A stretch of 64,000 bases of DNA from Bin25 sp965221765 (GTDB lineage Bacteria; Bacteroidota; Bacteroidia; Flavobacteriales; Flavobacteriaceae), in contig OZ244911.1 in assembly GCA_965221765.1 (NCBI GenBank), forward strand, positions 1,612,001 through 1,676,000, given 5' to 3'. The position numbers and the translations under genes were made by a program. Positions 36,968 through 46,956 of the stretch are shown here, one piece after another; the first letter of the stretch is position 1; each line of letters opens with the position of its first letter. Below the pieces are notes generated by a model, which was not told the origin of the DNA, did no database searches, and saw only the letters and a list, made by a program, of their open reading frames with translations.

Positions 36968-37204
36968 ATGTCGAAAGTTTGTCAAGTTTCTAGAAAAAGG
37001 GTCATGATTGGAAATAATGTATCGCATGCACTAAATAGAACCAAGAGACGATTTGACGTGAATTTAATTACTAAAAGGTTTTTTATTCCCGAAGAAAATA
37101 GATGGGTAAAACTGAAGATATCAACTTCTGTTCTTCGAACAATCAATCGAAAAGGTATTTCAGAGGTCATTAAAGAAGCTAGATCTAAAGGAATTATTAT
37201 TTAA
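36968..37204 (+). CDS. rpmB: 50S ribosomal protein L28
   Basis: 78 residues from the ATG at 36968. SKVCQVSRKRVMIGNNVSHA is the L28 N-terminus in its Bacteroidota form, and NRTKRRFDVNLITKRFF with KISTSVLRTINRKGI completes the fold. The zinc-binding Cys set of some L28 proteins is absent. It is first in the conserved cluster rpmB-rpmG-DUF4295-ftsY. Confidence 0.96.
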   Translation: MSKVCQVSRKRVMIGNNVSHALNRTKRRFDVNLITKRFFIPEENRWVKLKISTSVLRTINRKGISEVIKEARSKGIII

Positions 37205-37212
37205 AGCCCCTA

Positions 37213-37401
37213 ATGGCAAAAAAAAGTAAAGGAAATCGAATCCAAGTCATTTTGGAATGTACAGAACATAAAAATTCTGGACAAAGTGGTACATCGAGAT
37301 ACATCACCACCAAAAACAAAAAGAATTCTCCTTCAAGATTGGAAATAAAAAAGTTTAATCCAATTTTAAAACGGATGACACTTCATAAAGAAATAAAGTA
37401 A
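37213..37401 (+). CDS. rpmG: 50S ribosomal protein L33
   Basis: 62 residues. GNRIQVILECTEHKNSGQ, then SRYITTKNKKN and RLEIKKFNPILKRMTLHKEIK, is the L33 pattern. Only one Cys remains (ECTEH), so this is the zinc-free (C-minus) form. It starts 8 bp after rpmB and stops 1 bp before the DUF4295 start. Confidence 0.96.
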   Translation: MAKKSKGNRIQVILECTEHKNSGQSGTSRYITTKNKKNSPSRLEIKKFNPILKRMTLHKEIK

Positions 37402-37402
37402 A

Positions 37403-37552
37403 ATGGCAAAAAAAGCAGTAGCTACCCTACAGACGGGATCTAAGAAATTGACCAAAGTCATCAAAATGACTAAAAAGGATAGTGGATCCTATAGTTTCAT
37501 TGAAGGAATAGTCAAAAGTGACCAAGTTCAGAATTGGCTTAAAAGGCAATAG
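37403..37552 (+). CDS. DUF4295 family small basic protein
   Basis: 49 residues starting MAKKAVATLQTG and ending VQNWLKRQ, very Lys-rich. A gene of this size and sequence sits between rpmG and ftsY in most Bacteroidota and is annotated DUF4295. It is probably ribosome-associated given its basic character and place, but the function is not established. The ATG starts 1 bp after the rpmG stop. It is easy to miss because of its length. Confidence 0.9.
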   Translation: MAKKAVATLQTGSKKLTKVIKMTKKDSGSYSFIEGIVKSDQVQNWLKRQ

Positions 37553-37604
37553 ATTTTAAGTAACTTAAGATATAGTTACGTCAATTATTTTGGGCTTGTT
37601 ATTG

Positions 37605-38531
37605 ATGAACAAACCAAATAAATCATCGCTCAGTAAATACAAAAAAACTAGTGGTTTTTGGAATGGAATCAAAAGTCTACTTTCAAGAAAAAGACCCCTT
37701 GATTCTCGATTAATTGAAAATATTGAAGAACTCTTGATTTCTGCTGATGTTGGAATAGAAGTCACCGAATTTTTAATTGATAAAATAAATAATCAATTCA
37801 CTAATCCAAAAGATTTACACACAGATGAATTATCTGAGTTTTTAAAAAAAGAAATCCTCTCCATTCTTGGAAAAAATCAATCGTTAAATGCAATAAGCCC
37901 TTACGATACATACTCTAAACCTTTTGTTTCATTGGTTGTTGGAGTTAATGGAAGTGGAAAAACAACGACTATCGGAAAAATAGCTTACCAGTACAAAGTC
38001 CAAAGAAAAAAAATTTTACTTGGAGCAGCAGATACTTTTCGAAGTGGAGCTATAGAGCAACTAGGCATCTGGGCTAATCGAGTAGGATGTCGGATTATCA
38101 AACACCAAATGGGTGGAGATTCAGCTGCGGTAGCGTTTGATTCAGTGCAATCAGCTGTTTCAAAATCGGAGGATATTGTCTTAATTGATACAGCAGGAAG
38201 AATGTCGAATCAAAGTCATTTGATGGAAGAACTGAATAAAATTAAAAGAACCATTCAAAAGGTCATTTCAGATGCACCGCATGAAGTTCTTTTGGTTTTA
38301 GATGGATCAATAGGTCAAAATGCACTAGTTCAAGCTAGTGAATTTTTTAATGAAATTGGTGTAACGGCTTTGGCAATAACCAAACTAGATGGCACTTCGA
38401 AGGGAGGAATGGTATTCAGTATTTCTCATAAGTACCAGATTCCTATTAAGTATATCGGAGTCGGGGAAAAAATGGATGACTTGTTATTTTTTGACAGTAG
38501 AAAATACGTTGAATCTATTTTTGAATCATAA
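37605..38531 (+). CDS. ftsY: Signal recognition particle receptor FtsY
   Basis: About 308 residues from the ATG at 37605; a TTG five codons upstream is possible. The N domain (about 20-95) is followed by the SRP GTPase G domain: G1 GVNGSGKTTT (about 113-122), AADTFRSGAIEQL, DTAGRM (G3) and TKLDGTSKGGM (G4), ending GVGEKMDDLLFF. The acidic A domain of E. coli FtsY is missing, as usual in this phylum. It docks SRP-bound ribosomes at the inner membrane. Downstream of the ribosomal cluster and likely in the same transcript. Confidence 0.95.
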   Translation: MNKPNKSSLSKYKKTSGFWNGIKSLLSRKRPLDSRLIENIEELLISADVGIEVTEFLIDKINNQFTNPKDLHTDELSEFLKKEILSILGKNQSLNAISPYDTYSKPFVSLVVGVNGSGKTTTIGKIAYQYKVQRKKILLGAADTFRSGAIEQLGIWANRVGCRIIKHQMGGDSAAVAFDSVQSAVSKSEDIVLIDTAGRMSNQSHLMEELNKIKRTIQKVISDAPHEVLLVLDGSIGQNALVQASEFFNEIGVTALAITKLDGTSKGGMVFSISHKYQIPIKYIGVGEKMDDLLFFDSRKYVESIFES

Positions 38532-38542
38532 AAATTAGGGGA

Positions 38543-40198
38543 ATGCAAATTCTTTACTGGTTTTTAGTTGTCCCCATGGTTTTACTTTTTTCATGTGAAT
38601 CAAATAAGAAAAAAGAAGAAATTATTTCGTGGACTGAATATGATGAAACAGAAGAAACGCTTGCTCTAGCCAATCATTCCATCGAAAGAATGCGTTTTAA
38701 AAGGATACAACCTTTTAGTAATCTCAGACAAAGCCTTTTTGTTCCATTTGAAAAAGAATTATCAAAATTTGGCATCGAAAAATATCAATCTCTTAAACCC
38801 TATGTGTTAGAAAAAACCATCCCTGAACTTCAAGATCTAGTGAGCCAAAAAGAATTAAACTATTATGATTTAACACTTTTTTACTTGTACAGAATCTATC
38901 ATTTTGAAACCAATCCAGAAAAATATCTGAATGCAATTATCAGCCTCAACCCTAGTGTTTTAAAACAAGCCCGTTTAAAGGATAAAAAAAGACGAAAAGA
39001 AATGCAGCATCCGCTCTATGGAATGCCCATTTTATTGAAAGATAATATTAATACAACCCATATGCCGACTACTGCTGGGGCAGCAGTTTTAGAATATAAT
39101 TTTCCACCTAAAGATGCTATTTTGACTAAAAAATTAAAAGATGTTGGTGCTTTGATTTTAGGGAAAACAAATCTCAGTGAGTGGGCCTACTATTTTTGTA
39201 GCGGATGTCCCTTAGGGTATAGCTATACAGGTGGTCAGAGCTTGAATCCTTATGGTCGAAAGATTTTTGAAACAGGAGGATCTTCATCCGGAAGTGGTAC
39301 AGCAATTGCTGCAAACTATGCTGTGGTAGCCATCGGTACAGAAACATCGGGCTCCATTCTTTCACCTTCATCAAAAAATTCATTGGTTGGATTAAAACCT
39401 ACCGTTGGATCAGTTAGCCGAAATGGTATTATACCAATTTCTAGTACCTTAGATACAGCCGGTCCAATGGCAAAAAGTGTTATCGATGCTGCCATTTTAA
39501 TGAGCTCGATTTCGGGATATCAATCGGATGATCCGTATAGTTATCAATCTGAACCAATTGATTTTCAACGTATTGAAAAATCATCGCTTAAAGGCTTAAG
39601 ATTCGGACTCATTACTTCATTGGCTAGTGATTCATTAATTCAAAATGCAGTTAAAAAAATCGAAAAAGAATTAGGCTATGTGATTAAAATTCAACCTTCG
39701 CAGATTGAACTCCAAGAATTTATCAAAATTCTAGATGTTGATATGAAAATTGATTTACCCAATTATTTAGTTCATGAGGCTAGTGAAACGATTGAGGTTA
39801 AAGACATCAATGATATTGTCGTATTCAATGAAAAAGATTCTACGCGATATGCTCCATACAATCAATCTATTTTTAGAAAAATAATTTCCGATACGTTATC
39901 AAAAAATCTATTTGAGATTGATAAGAATAAAGTGATGAAAGAAGCTCTTCGATATTTTGATGAACCATTTAAAAAACATGATTTGGATGTTATCATTTCA
40001 ATTAATAATTATACTGCTGCCTATGCAGCAGCAGCACATTATCCTGCTCTGACAGTTCCTATGGGATTTAACCTGCATGGAGAACCTTATAATATTACGT
40101 TTATCGCTCCATCAAAACAAGAACAAAAACTATTTGAAATTGCAGGTGCTTTTGAACGTATTTCTAAACAAAGACGACCTCCAAAAGATTATCCATAA
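38543..40198 (+). CDS. Amidase-signature family lipoprotein
   Basis: 551 residues. The N-terminus MQILYWFLVVPMVLLFSC is a lipoprotein signal (Cys18), followed by a Lys/Glu-rich tether. The amidase-signature domain (about 90-545) carries the Lys-cisSer-Ser triad: Lys166 in LLKDNIN, the Ser run 247-249 in GGSSSGSG, and Ser271 in TETSGSILSPSS. Such enzymes hydrolyse amides. The signal peptide separates it from GatA, which is cytosolic. It is probably anchored in the envelope and acts on peptide or amino-sugar amides; the substrate is unknown. 11 bp after ftsY and 17 bp before rimO, so possibly one operon. Confidence 0.88.
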   Translation: MQILYWFLVVPMVLLFSCESNKKKEEIISWTEYDETEETLALANHSIERMRFKRIQPFSNLRQSLFVPFEKELSKFGIEKYQSLKPYVLEKTIPELQDLVSQKELNYYDLTLFYLYRIYHFETNPEKYLNAIISLNPSVLKQARLKDKKRRKEMQHPLYGMPILLKDNINTTHMPTTAGAAVLEYNFPPKDAILTKKLKDVGALILGKTNLSEWAYYFCSGCPLGYSYTGGQSLNPYGRKIFETGGSSSGSGTAIAANYAVVAIGTETSGSILSPSSKNSLVGLKPTVGSVSRNGIIPISSTLDTAGPMAKSVIDAAILMSSISGYQSDDPYSYQSEPIDFQRIEKSSLKGLRFGLITSLASDSLIQNAVKKIEKELGYVIKIQPSQIELQEFIKILDVDMKIDLPNYLVHEASETIEVKDINDIVVFNEKDSTRYAPYNQSIFRKIISDTLSKNLFEIDKNKVMKEALRYFDEPFKKHDLDVIISINNYTAAYAAAAHYPALTVPMGFNLHGEPYNITFIAPSKQEQKLFEIAGAFERISKQRRPPKDYP

Positions 40199-40215
40199 TT
40201 TAATACATTCAAACC

Positions 40216-41580
40216 TTGAGAACAAAAAGTCCTCAAAAAAATAAAGTCAAAGTCATCACTCTTGGGTGTGCAAAGAATATATTTGATTCCGAAGTGCTTA
40301 TGGGACAATTACAGTCCAATGGAATTCAAGTGGTCAATCGATCAAAAGCCAATATCATAGTCATCAATACTTGTGGTTTTATTGAAAGTGCAAAGGAAGA
40401 ATCAATAAATACGATTCTAGAATACATCGATCAAAAAGAATCCGGAAAAATTGATAAACTATTTGTAACAGGCTGTTTATCAGAAAGATATAAATATGAT
40501 CTAATCAAAGAATTACCTCAAGTGAATCAATATTTTGGTACTAGTGAATTACCACAGTTATTAAAAGTTCTAAATGCTGATTACAGACACGAATTGGTTG
40601 GTCAACGATTATTAACGACTCCAAAACATTATGCTTATCTAAAAATATCTGAAGGTTGTAATCGACCTTGTTCTTTTTGTGCTATCCCACTTATGAGAAA
40701 ACATCATAGGTCAACACCCATCGATACATTGGTAGAGCAAACCAAACAATTGGTTGAAAAGGGGGTGAAAGAATTAATATTAATTGCACAAGACTCCACG
40801 TATTACGGAATAGATTTATATGGTAAACGCATGTTACATGAATTACTAAACCAATTAGCTGATGTCAAAGGAATACAATGGATTAGACTACATTATGCAT
40901 TCCCTACTGGATTTCCTCTAGAAGTTCTAGAGGTTATAAATAACCGAGAAAATATTTGTAATTATCTCGATATCCCATTACAACATATTTCAGATGATAT
41001 TCTTGTATCAATGCGTCGAGGAACAACCAAGTTAAAAACTGATCGATTGATTGAAACCATCCGTTCTAAAATTCCTGAAATTTCGCTAAGAACAACGCTG
41101 ATTGTTGGATACCCGGGTGAATCTGAATATCATTTTAATGAATTATTATCATGGGTGAAGCAAATTGAATTTGATCGTTTGGGTTGTTTTACGTACAGTC
41201 ATGAAGAAAACACCCATGCTTTCCGTTTAGATGACGATATCTCCATGGAGGTAAAAAATCGAAGGTTAAATCAGATTATGAAAATACAATCGGATATTTC
41301 ATACCAAAAAAATCAAGAATTAATTGGTAAAAAATTCAAGTGTCTTATTGATCGAAAAGAAGGAGATTATTATGTTGGAAGAACGTACAGGGACTCACCC
41401 GATGTAGATAATGAAGTATTGATAGATTCGCGGATGAGGGATTTAAATATTGGGGAGTTTTATCCAGTAAAAATTAGTGATGCAAATGAATTTGATTTAA
41501 TGGGGGAATCCATTGATTATCAAGGCTCCAATCTTGGAAGCTTAAAATTCAAAAAAACTTCTATTTTACTAGGTGCATGA
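40216..41580 (+). CDS. rimO: Ribosomal protein S12 methylthiotransferase RimO
   Basis: 454 residues. The N-terminal UPF0004 domain has TLGCAKNIFDSEVLMGQL. The radical-SAM domain has CNRPCSFC with the cluster Cys at 148, 152 and 155. The C-terminal TRAM domain carries IDRKEGDYYVGRTYRDSPDVD. It adds a methylthio group to the conserved Asp of S12. The initiator is TTG (40216): an in-frame TAA lies directly upstream and no ATG occurs before the first cluster Cys. MRTKS at the N-terminus is typical for this phylum, supporting the TTG. The 170-bp space after it to the convergent helicase gene shows no feature. Confidence 0.95.
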   Translation: MRTKSPQKNKVKVITLGCAKNIFDSEVLMGQLQSNGIQVVNRSKANIIVINTCGFIESAKEESINTILEYIDQKESGKIDKLFVTGCLSERYKYDLIKELPQVNQYFGTSELPQLLKVLNADYRHELVGQRLLTTPKHYAYLKISEGCNRPCSFCAIPLMRKHHRSTPIDTLVEQTKQLVEKGVKELILIAQDSTYYGIDLYGKRMLHELLNQLADVKGIQWIRLHYAFPTGFPLEVLEVINNRENICNYLDIPLQHISDDILVSMRRGTTKLKTDRLIETIRSKIPEISLRTTLIVGYPGESEYHFNELLSWVKQIEFDRLGCFTYSHEENTHAFRLDDDISMEVKNRRLNQIMKIQSDISYQKNQELIGKKFKCLIDRKEGDYYVGRTYRDSPDVDNEVLIDSRMRDLNIGEFYPVKISDANEFDLMGESIDYQGSNLGSLKFKKTSILLGA

Positions 41581-41750
41581 GATTTTAGAGGATATGAAAC
41601 CAATCCAAAAATGTAGAGTGTAAAACTCTTAAAATCGATTCTATAGGTATGAGAAGAAGATAGATTAACTATAAAAACTTCAACTCGTATCCCATCCCCC
41701 AATAATATAGCGTATAAACGGTATCACATAATTCAGACTGAACGAGTTGA

Positions 41751-43094
41751 TTATCTGAAATTTTCAATAATTCTCATGGCTGAGATAAAGTCAATTGCTT
41801 CTTGTGATACTTTAACATCACTCAATTGAATTTCTTGTGATAATTCAATCCCCTCTAAAGTGTTACATCGACTTAATGCCACATACGTTTGACCTTCTGC
41901 AAAAGCTCCTTCTCCAAGGTTGATATCTACTTTTTCTAGAGTCAAACCTTGAGCCTTATGAATAGTGGATGCCCAGGCTAGTTTGACTGGTAGTTGGTCA
42001 AAAGTCCCAACCGATTTTGTATCTATTCTATTGTTTTCTTCATTCCAATAATACGCTAGATCATTCCATTGATGGGGTGTAACTTCTACATAATTATTTG
42101 AATCTAAGAGTACCTCAATAGAAATAGACTTTGTATTAATTTTTGTTATAGTTCCTAATGTTCCATTGACCCATTGGTTGGATTTATCATTAGTAATTAG
42201 CATGACTCTTGCTCCTACACATAATGTTAGATTGACATATGTAGGTGGTTTGGTTTTAGGAATATCACCATGAAATGTTCCCGTAGCAGTTGCGATAAAA
42301 TTAACATGAGGGGAATCGATACTACTTAGTATGGAAGAATTGATTAGTTCAGCTTGCTTTGTTCTGCAGGTTAATGACATTTTTTTATCATTATAACGTC
42401 GCGGACTTTTCAACTCAGAATATTGACGATTGATAATATCCAGGTCGTGTTGACTGACGTCACCAATCCTAATTCGATCTAATATCGAGACAAATGTGAT
42501 ATCAGATTGTCGATATACTAGATTTAATTCAATAACAGTTAAATCAAATATTTTAAATATAGGGGCACTAAAAAAGAATGGTGTGTTATAATTTTTTTTA
42601 ATGATTTCAGCTTCTTCTAGCTTTTTATTATCGACAATGGGTGCTAGTTGAAATAAATCACCAACAAAAAGCATTTGTTTCCCTCCAAATGGGAGCTTAT
42701 TTTTCATATACTTTTTTAGGGATAAGTCAATCGCTGTCATTAAATCAGCACGAACCATGGATACTTCGTCGATAATGAATGTACTTACATTATTACAAAT
42801 CTGTTCTATCTCAGCATAGAATCTTAAACTTTTATCATTTGGCAGAAATGGTCTTACTGGAAACTTAAAAAAACGATGGATGGTTTGACCATTAATATTA
42901 ATGGCTGCAATGCCAGTAGGAGCTAACTTCACCATCGATTTTTGGGTATGACGTATGATATAATCGAGGAGGGTGGATTTGCCCGTTCCTGCTTTTCCAG
43001 TTAGAAAAACTGAGGCATTGGAGTCACGGATTAATGAAATGGCTTTTAGGGCTTTTTCATTATCACCAAAATGAACATTTGAAGCATTAATCAT
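41751..43094 (-). CDS. PIF1/RecD-like superfamily 1 DNA helicase
   Basis: 447 residues. Walker A is GKAGTGKSTLLDYI, Walker B is IIDEVSMV, motif III is MLFVGDLFQLAP, and the C-terminal motifs ASTIHKAQGLTLEKVDI and TYVALSRC match PIF1/RecD2-type 5'-3' helicases. It is a minimal core with no extra C-terminal domain such as the HRDC or WYL modules often fused in Bacteroidota. Likely roles are DNA unwinding in repair or G-quadruplex removal. It is a single gene facing rimO, with 660 bp of non-coding DNA upstream. Confidence 0.88.
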   Translation of the reverse strand: MINASNVHFGDNEKALKAISLIRDSNASVFLTGKAGTGKSTLLDYIIRHTQKSMVKLAPTGIAAININGQTIHRFFKFPVRPFLPNDKSLRFYAEIEQICNNVSTFIIDEVSMVRADLMTAIDLSLKKYMKNKLPFGGKQMLFVGDLFQLAPIVDNKKLEEAEIIKKNYNTPFFFSAPIFKIFDLTVIELNLVYRQSDITFVSILDRIRIGDVSQHDLDIINRQYSELKSPRRYNDKKMSLTCRTKQAELINSSILSSIDSPHVNFIATATGTFHGDIPKTKPPTYVNLTLCVGARVMLITNDKSNQWVNGTLGTITKINTKSISIEVLLDSNNYVEVTPHQWNDLAYYWNEENNRIDTKSVGTFDQLPVKLAWASTIHKAQGLTLEKVDINLGEGAFAEGQTYVALSRCNTLEGIELSQEIQLSDVKVSQEAIDFISAMRIIENFR

Positions 43095-43758
43095 ATCAGT
43101 TGAATTGTTGACTAGAACGGTTGATGTGAAAGTACTAGAATTAAATCACAGATAGTTTAATATTTTTTAATGCTGGAAATTCAAATTTACTTCAAACTTG
43201 GGATTTATGAACTTTATTTAATCGAAAATGATAGTTAGAATTTTGACATCATGAATTTATTTTTTCTTTTAAAAGGTTTAAACATTGTTTTACAGATGTT
43301 ATGATAGAATGATTTTATATCTTGGCTAAAAAAGATTGCATGGCTGAATAATTGCTTTCTTGGATATCAAAATCTTCATATAGAGGCTCATCCACCTAGA
43401 AGTACAACTATGCTACTCTCTTCCCCCACAAAAGCGCACGCCCGTGATGTTTTACTTGAACTTATGAGTTTTGGAGATTTAAATATTTATTATAATGGAT
43501 TATTGGATATGTTGGAAATAAAACTCACTACCCATGGAACGTCCTAAAAAATCATCTAGAGATTACATCTACTCTTAAATGTGTAATGGCCAACCCGATT
43601 ATAAAAAAAGATAGCTTCTTTTTAATTGTATATACTTAATAAGTTGATTTTTCATTAATCTTAATGTATAAAATCTAGAATGAAATCATGAAATAAAAAT
43701 TATTAGACTTTTGTTAGTTGAAAAAAATATTTATTCAAATTAGGTTTAATTTGCTCAT
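43095..43758. other. 664-bp intergenic region between the helicase and bshC
   Basis: AT-rich, with stops in all frames and no recognised RNA or protein remnant. The divergent genes on either side must have their promoters here. A TAATTTG run just before bshC (43746-43752) is one base short of the TAnnTTTG box. I see nothing else. Confidence 0.45.
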
Positions 43759-45387
43759 ATGCTTAAATCTTTTGTTGATTATGGCCATACCAATTCATTT
43801 TCAAAATTCATTTGTGATTATTTAGCTAATGATGATCTAGATTTTTTATATGGAGAATATCCCAATTTAAGAAGTATAGAAGATCATGTTCAATCCATAT
43901 TGAAATCATACAATCAAGAAAATAGGATTGTATTAGTTGAAGAACTCCATAAGCAATATAAGAGTATTGCCGTTTCAAAACGAACTCAAAAACATCTAGA
44001 ATGGCTTAAAAAAGAAGATACGGTAACCATAACGACAGGACATCAGTTGTGTTTGATGTTAGGACCGATGTACACGATTTATAAAATTGTATCCATTATA
44101 AAACTATCTTCAATACTCAACCAATCATCTAAAACAACTCGATTTGTTCCTATTTTTTGGATGGCCAGTGAGGATCATGATTTTGAAGAAATCAGTTTTT
44201 TTGAATACCAAGGCATAAAATTTAAGTGGGAAAAAGAATCTCAAGGTTTTGTTGGAGAACTAGGTTTATCTAGTTTAGAAAAAGTATTGGAATTATTCAA
44301 AAATCATTTAGGAACATCCCTTAATGCTAACCATTTAAAAAGTTTAATTAATAAATCGTATCAGACTCAGCAAAATTTTTCAAATGCCTTTAGAATCTTT
44401 CTCAATCAATTATTTGGAAAATATGGATTAATCATATTAGATGCTAATAAAAAAAGTCTTAAACAATGTTTTACACCATACATGAAAGACGAATTAATCA
44501 ATAGTATGTGTCAAAGAGGTGCCAATAAAACAATTCAAAAATTAAAAACATCCTATGATTCAAAGTTTAAACCACAGGTCAATCCTAGAGATATTAATTT
44601 GTTTTATAAATACAAAAACAGTCGATATCGCATTGCCAAACAAAATGGTGAGTTTTACTTGGTGGACTCTGATAAATCATGGTCTAAATCTGAGATTATC
44701 GATGATTTAGAATCAAATCCTGAAAACTTTTCTCCTAATGTATTGTCTAGATGTTTATACCAGCAAGTAATATTACCCAATGTGGTTTATACAGGCGGAG
44801 GTGCTGAAGTTGCCTATTGGTTGACTTTAATCGATTATTTTGACGATCAAAAAATAGGCTATCCAAAAATTTTACTTCGAAATTCAGCTTTATTGATTAC
44901 TGATAAGCAATCTAAGAAACTCAATAAATTTAAATTGAGTGATCGAGATTTATTTCTTAAACGCAATATCCTAATCAATAAGCATATTCGAATTATTTCA
45001 AATATCGACTTGAGCTTGAGGGAATTAACAGAACAACTAGAAAAACAATTTTCGTATCTTAATCAGTTGGTATTAAAAACTGATAAAAGTTTTGAAGGAG
45101 CCGTTATGGCACAGAAAAAAAAACAACTAAAAGGAATTAAAAAACTAGAAAAAAGATTACTTAAAGCCCAAAGGCGAAAACTAGAATCCCATGTTAAAAG
45201 GTTATCGGTATTGCATGAAGAATTATTTCCTGCAGAGTTTCTTCAAGAACGAAAAGTCAATTTCACCCAATTTTTTATGCTCTATGGATTCGATCTGATC
45301 GATCAGTTAATTGAAAATTTTAATCCTTTGGGAAAGCAGTGGACTATTTTAAGATTCCATTCGGTTTTCAATAACAAGAATACGTAA
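43759..45387 (+). CDS. bshC: Bacillithiol biosynthesis cysteine-adding enzyme BshC
   Basis: 542 residues, standard BshC length. TTGHQLCLMLGPMYTIYKI, then WMASEDHDFEEISFF, then a long helical segment and GGGAEVAYWLTL near residue 355 are BshC landmarks. It joins Cys to glucosamine-malate in the last step of bacillithiol synthesis, a low-molecular-weight thiol of Firmicutes and many Bacteroidota. bshA and bshB are not in the window. ATG start. guaA follows 39 bp downstream. Confidence 0.93.
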   Translation: MLKSFVDYGHTNSFSKFICDYLANDDLDFLYGEYPNLRSIEDHVQSILKSYNQENRIVLVEELHKQYKSIAVSKRTQKHLEWLKKEDTVTITTGHQLCLMLGPMYTIYKIVSIIKLSSILNQSSKTTRFVPIFWMASEDHDFEEISFFEYQGIKFKWEKESQGFVGELGLSSLEKVLELFKNHLGTSLNANHLKSLINKSYQTQQNFSNAFRIFLNQLFGKYGLIILDANKKSLKQCFTPYMKDELINSMCQRGANKTIQKLKTSYDSKFKPQVNPRDINLFYKYKNSRYRIAKQNGEFYLVDSDKSWSKSEIIDDLESNPENFSPNVLSRCLYQQVILPNVVYTGGGAEVAYWLTLIDYFDDQKIGYPKILLRNSALLITDKQSKKLNKFKLSDRDLFLKRNILINKHIRIISNIDLSLRELTEQLEKQFSYLNQLVLKTDKSFEGAVMAQKKKQLKGIKKLEKRLLKAQRRKLESHVKRLSVLHEELFPAEFLQERKVNFTQFFMLYGFDLIDQLIENFNPLGKQWTILRFHSVFNNKNT

Positions 45388-45426
45388 TTGAAAAAGATAT
45401 TAGTTTCAATGGTATAAATAGTATTT

Positions 45427-46956
45427 TTGGACGTGCATCAAAAAGTACTGATTTTTGACTTTGGTTCTCAATATACAAAATTGATTGCCAGGCGAGTCCG
45501 AGAATTAAATATTTTTTGTGAGATATGCCCATATAACCGACTGCCAGTTTCATTTGATCACTATCAAGCTGTTATTTTATCAGGTTCCCCGTTTTCAGTT
45601 CATAATCAAAAGGCACCACAAATTGATTTGACCTTTACAAAATTTATTCCGACACTTGGAATTTGTTATGGAGCTCAATACATAGCCCATCAGTTGGGAG
45701 GAGATATCAGCCCTTCTGAACATAGAGAATATGGTCGTTCAAAACTCAATACCCAAAATTCGAAAGAGTTATTTTTTAAACAAGTTCCGGATTATTCTCA
45801 AGCATGGATGTCTCACGGTGATACGATTATACATCTCCCAAAAAAATCAAAGAAAATCGCATCTACAGACAGCATCGAGAACGCTGGATATAAAATCGAA
45901 CCTCATATTTATGGCATTCAGTTTCATCCTGAAGTTTACCATACCACCTATGGAAAACAAATACTGAATAATTTTTTAATTGATATTGCTGGTATAAAAC
46001 CAACTTGGACATCCGACTCATTTATTCAGATGTCGATAAATGAAATCAAATCTAAGGTGGGAACAGATAAAGTGGTCTTGGGTTTATCAGGTGGTGTTGA
46101 TTCGGCTGTTGCCGCTTTTTTATTAAATCGGGCCATCGGAAATCAACTGTATTGCATCTTTGTGGATAATGGGTTATTAAGAAAAGATGAATTTCATCAA
46201 GTATTGGAGCAGTTTCAGAATTTAGGGCTTCAAATCAAAGGGATTGATGCGGCTGAGGTATTCTTGAAAAATTTGAAAGGAATTACCGATCCAGAAGAAA
46301 AACGAAAAGTCATTGGCAATACATTTATTGAAGTTTTTGATCAACAAGCCACTTCAATTGATAATGTAAAATGGTTGGCTCAAGGAACCATTTATCCAGA
46401 TGTTATTGAATCCGTTTCAGTAACAGGACCATCTGTGACTATCAAATCACATCATAATGTTGGAGGTTTACCAGATATTATGAAACTCAAGGTGATTGAA
46501 CCCTTGCGTATGTTATTTAAAGATGAAGTACGAAAAATAGGAAAAGCGCTAGAATTACCCAATGAAATCCTTTGGAGACATCCTTTTCCTGGTCCAGGTC
46601 TAGGAATTAGAATTTTAGGTGAAGTGACTGAGGAAAAAGTAAAACTATTACAATTGGCAGATTTTATTTTTATTGAGCAATTAAAAAACCATGGGTATTA
46701 TGATAAAACATGGCAAGCTTTTGTGGTTCTTTTGCCAATAAGAACAGTTGGAGTGATGGGTGATGAAAGAACCTATGAACACTGTGTTTCATTAAGAGCT
46801 GTCCATTCGACAGATGGGATGACCGCCGATTGGGTGGACTTTTCACATGAGTTTTTAAAAGATACGGTCAGTCAAATCATTAATAAAATAAAGGGAATCA
46901 ATAGGGTGGTTTATGATATTAGTTCCAAACCCCCTTCAACCATCGAGTGGGAATGA
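45427..46956 (+). CDS. guaA: GMP synthase (glutamine-hydrolysing)
   Basis: About 508-509 residues. Class I glutaminase domain (1-190): Cys80 in GICYGAQ and the His/Glu pair in GIQFHPEVYHT. The ATP-pyrophosphatase domain has SGGVDS (221-226). The dimerisation domain ends PPSTIEWE. It converts XMP to GMP. Start choice is TTG at 45427 or GTG at 45433; the GTG gives MHQKVLIFDFGSQ, which fits the family N-terminus slightly better. The stop overlaps the next ATG by 4 bp (46953-46956), so guaA and the LysM protein are coupled. Confidence 0.96.
   Translation: MDVHQKVLIFDFGSQYTKLIARRVRELNIFCEICPYNRLPVSFDHYQAVILSGSPFSVHNQKAPQIDLTFTKFIPTLGICYGAQYIAHQLGGDISPSEHREYGRSKLNTQNSKELFFKQVPDYSQAWMSHGDTIIHLPKKSKKIASTDSIENAGYKIEPHIYGIQFHPEVYHTTYGKQILNNFLIDIAGIKPTWTSDSFIQMSINEIKSKVGTDKVVLGLSGGVDSAVAAFLLNRAIGNQLYCIFVDNGLLRKDEFHQVLEQFQNLGLQIKGIDAAEVFLKNLKGITDPEEKRKVIGNTFIEVFDQQATSIDNVKWLAQGTIYPDVIESVSVTGPSVTIKSHHNVGGLPDIMKLKVIEPLRMLFKDEVRKIGKALELPNEILWRHPFPGPGLGIRILGEVTEEKVKLLQLADFIFIEQLKNHGYYDKTWQAFVVLLPIRTVGVMGDERTYEHCVSLRAVHSTDGMTADWVDFSHEFLKDTVSQIINKIKGINRVVYDISSKPPSTIEWE

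Noticed and set aside
45422..45429. TATTTTTG as a guaA -7 promoter box
   Set aside because: It overlaps the candidate TTG start, so a transcript from it would miss the start region, and no -33 box is present.
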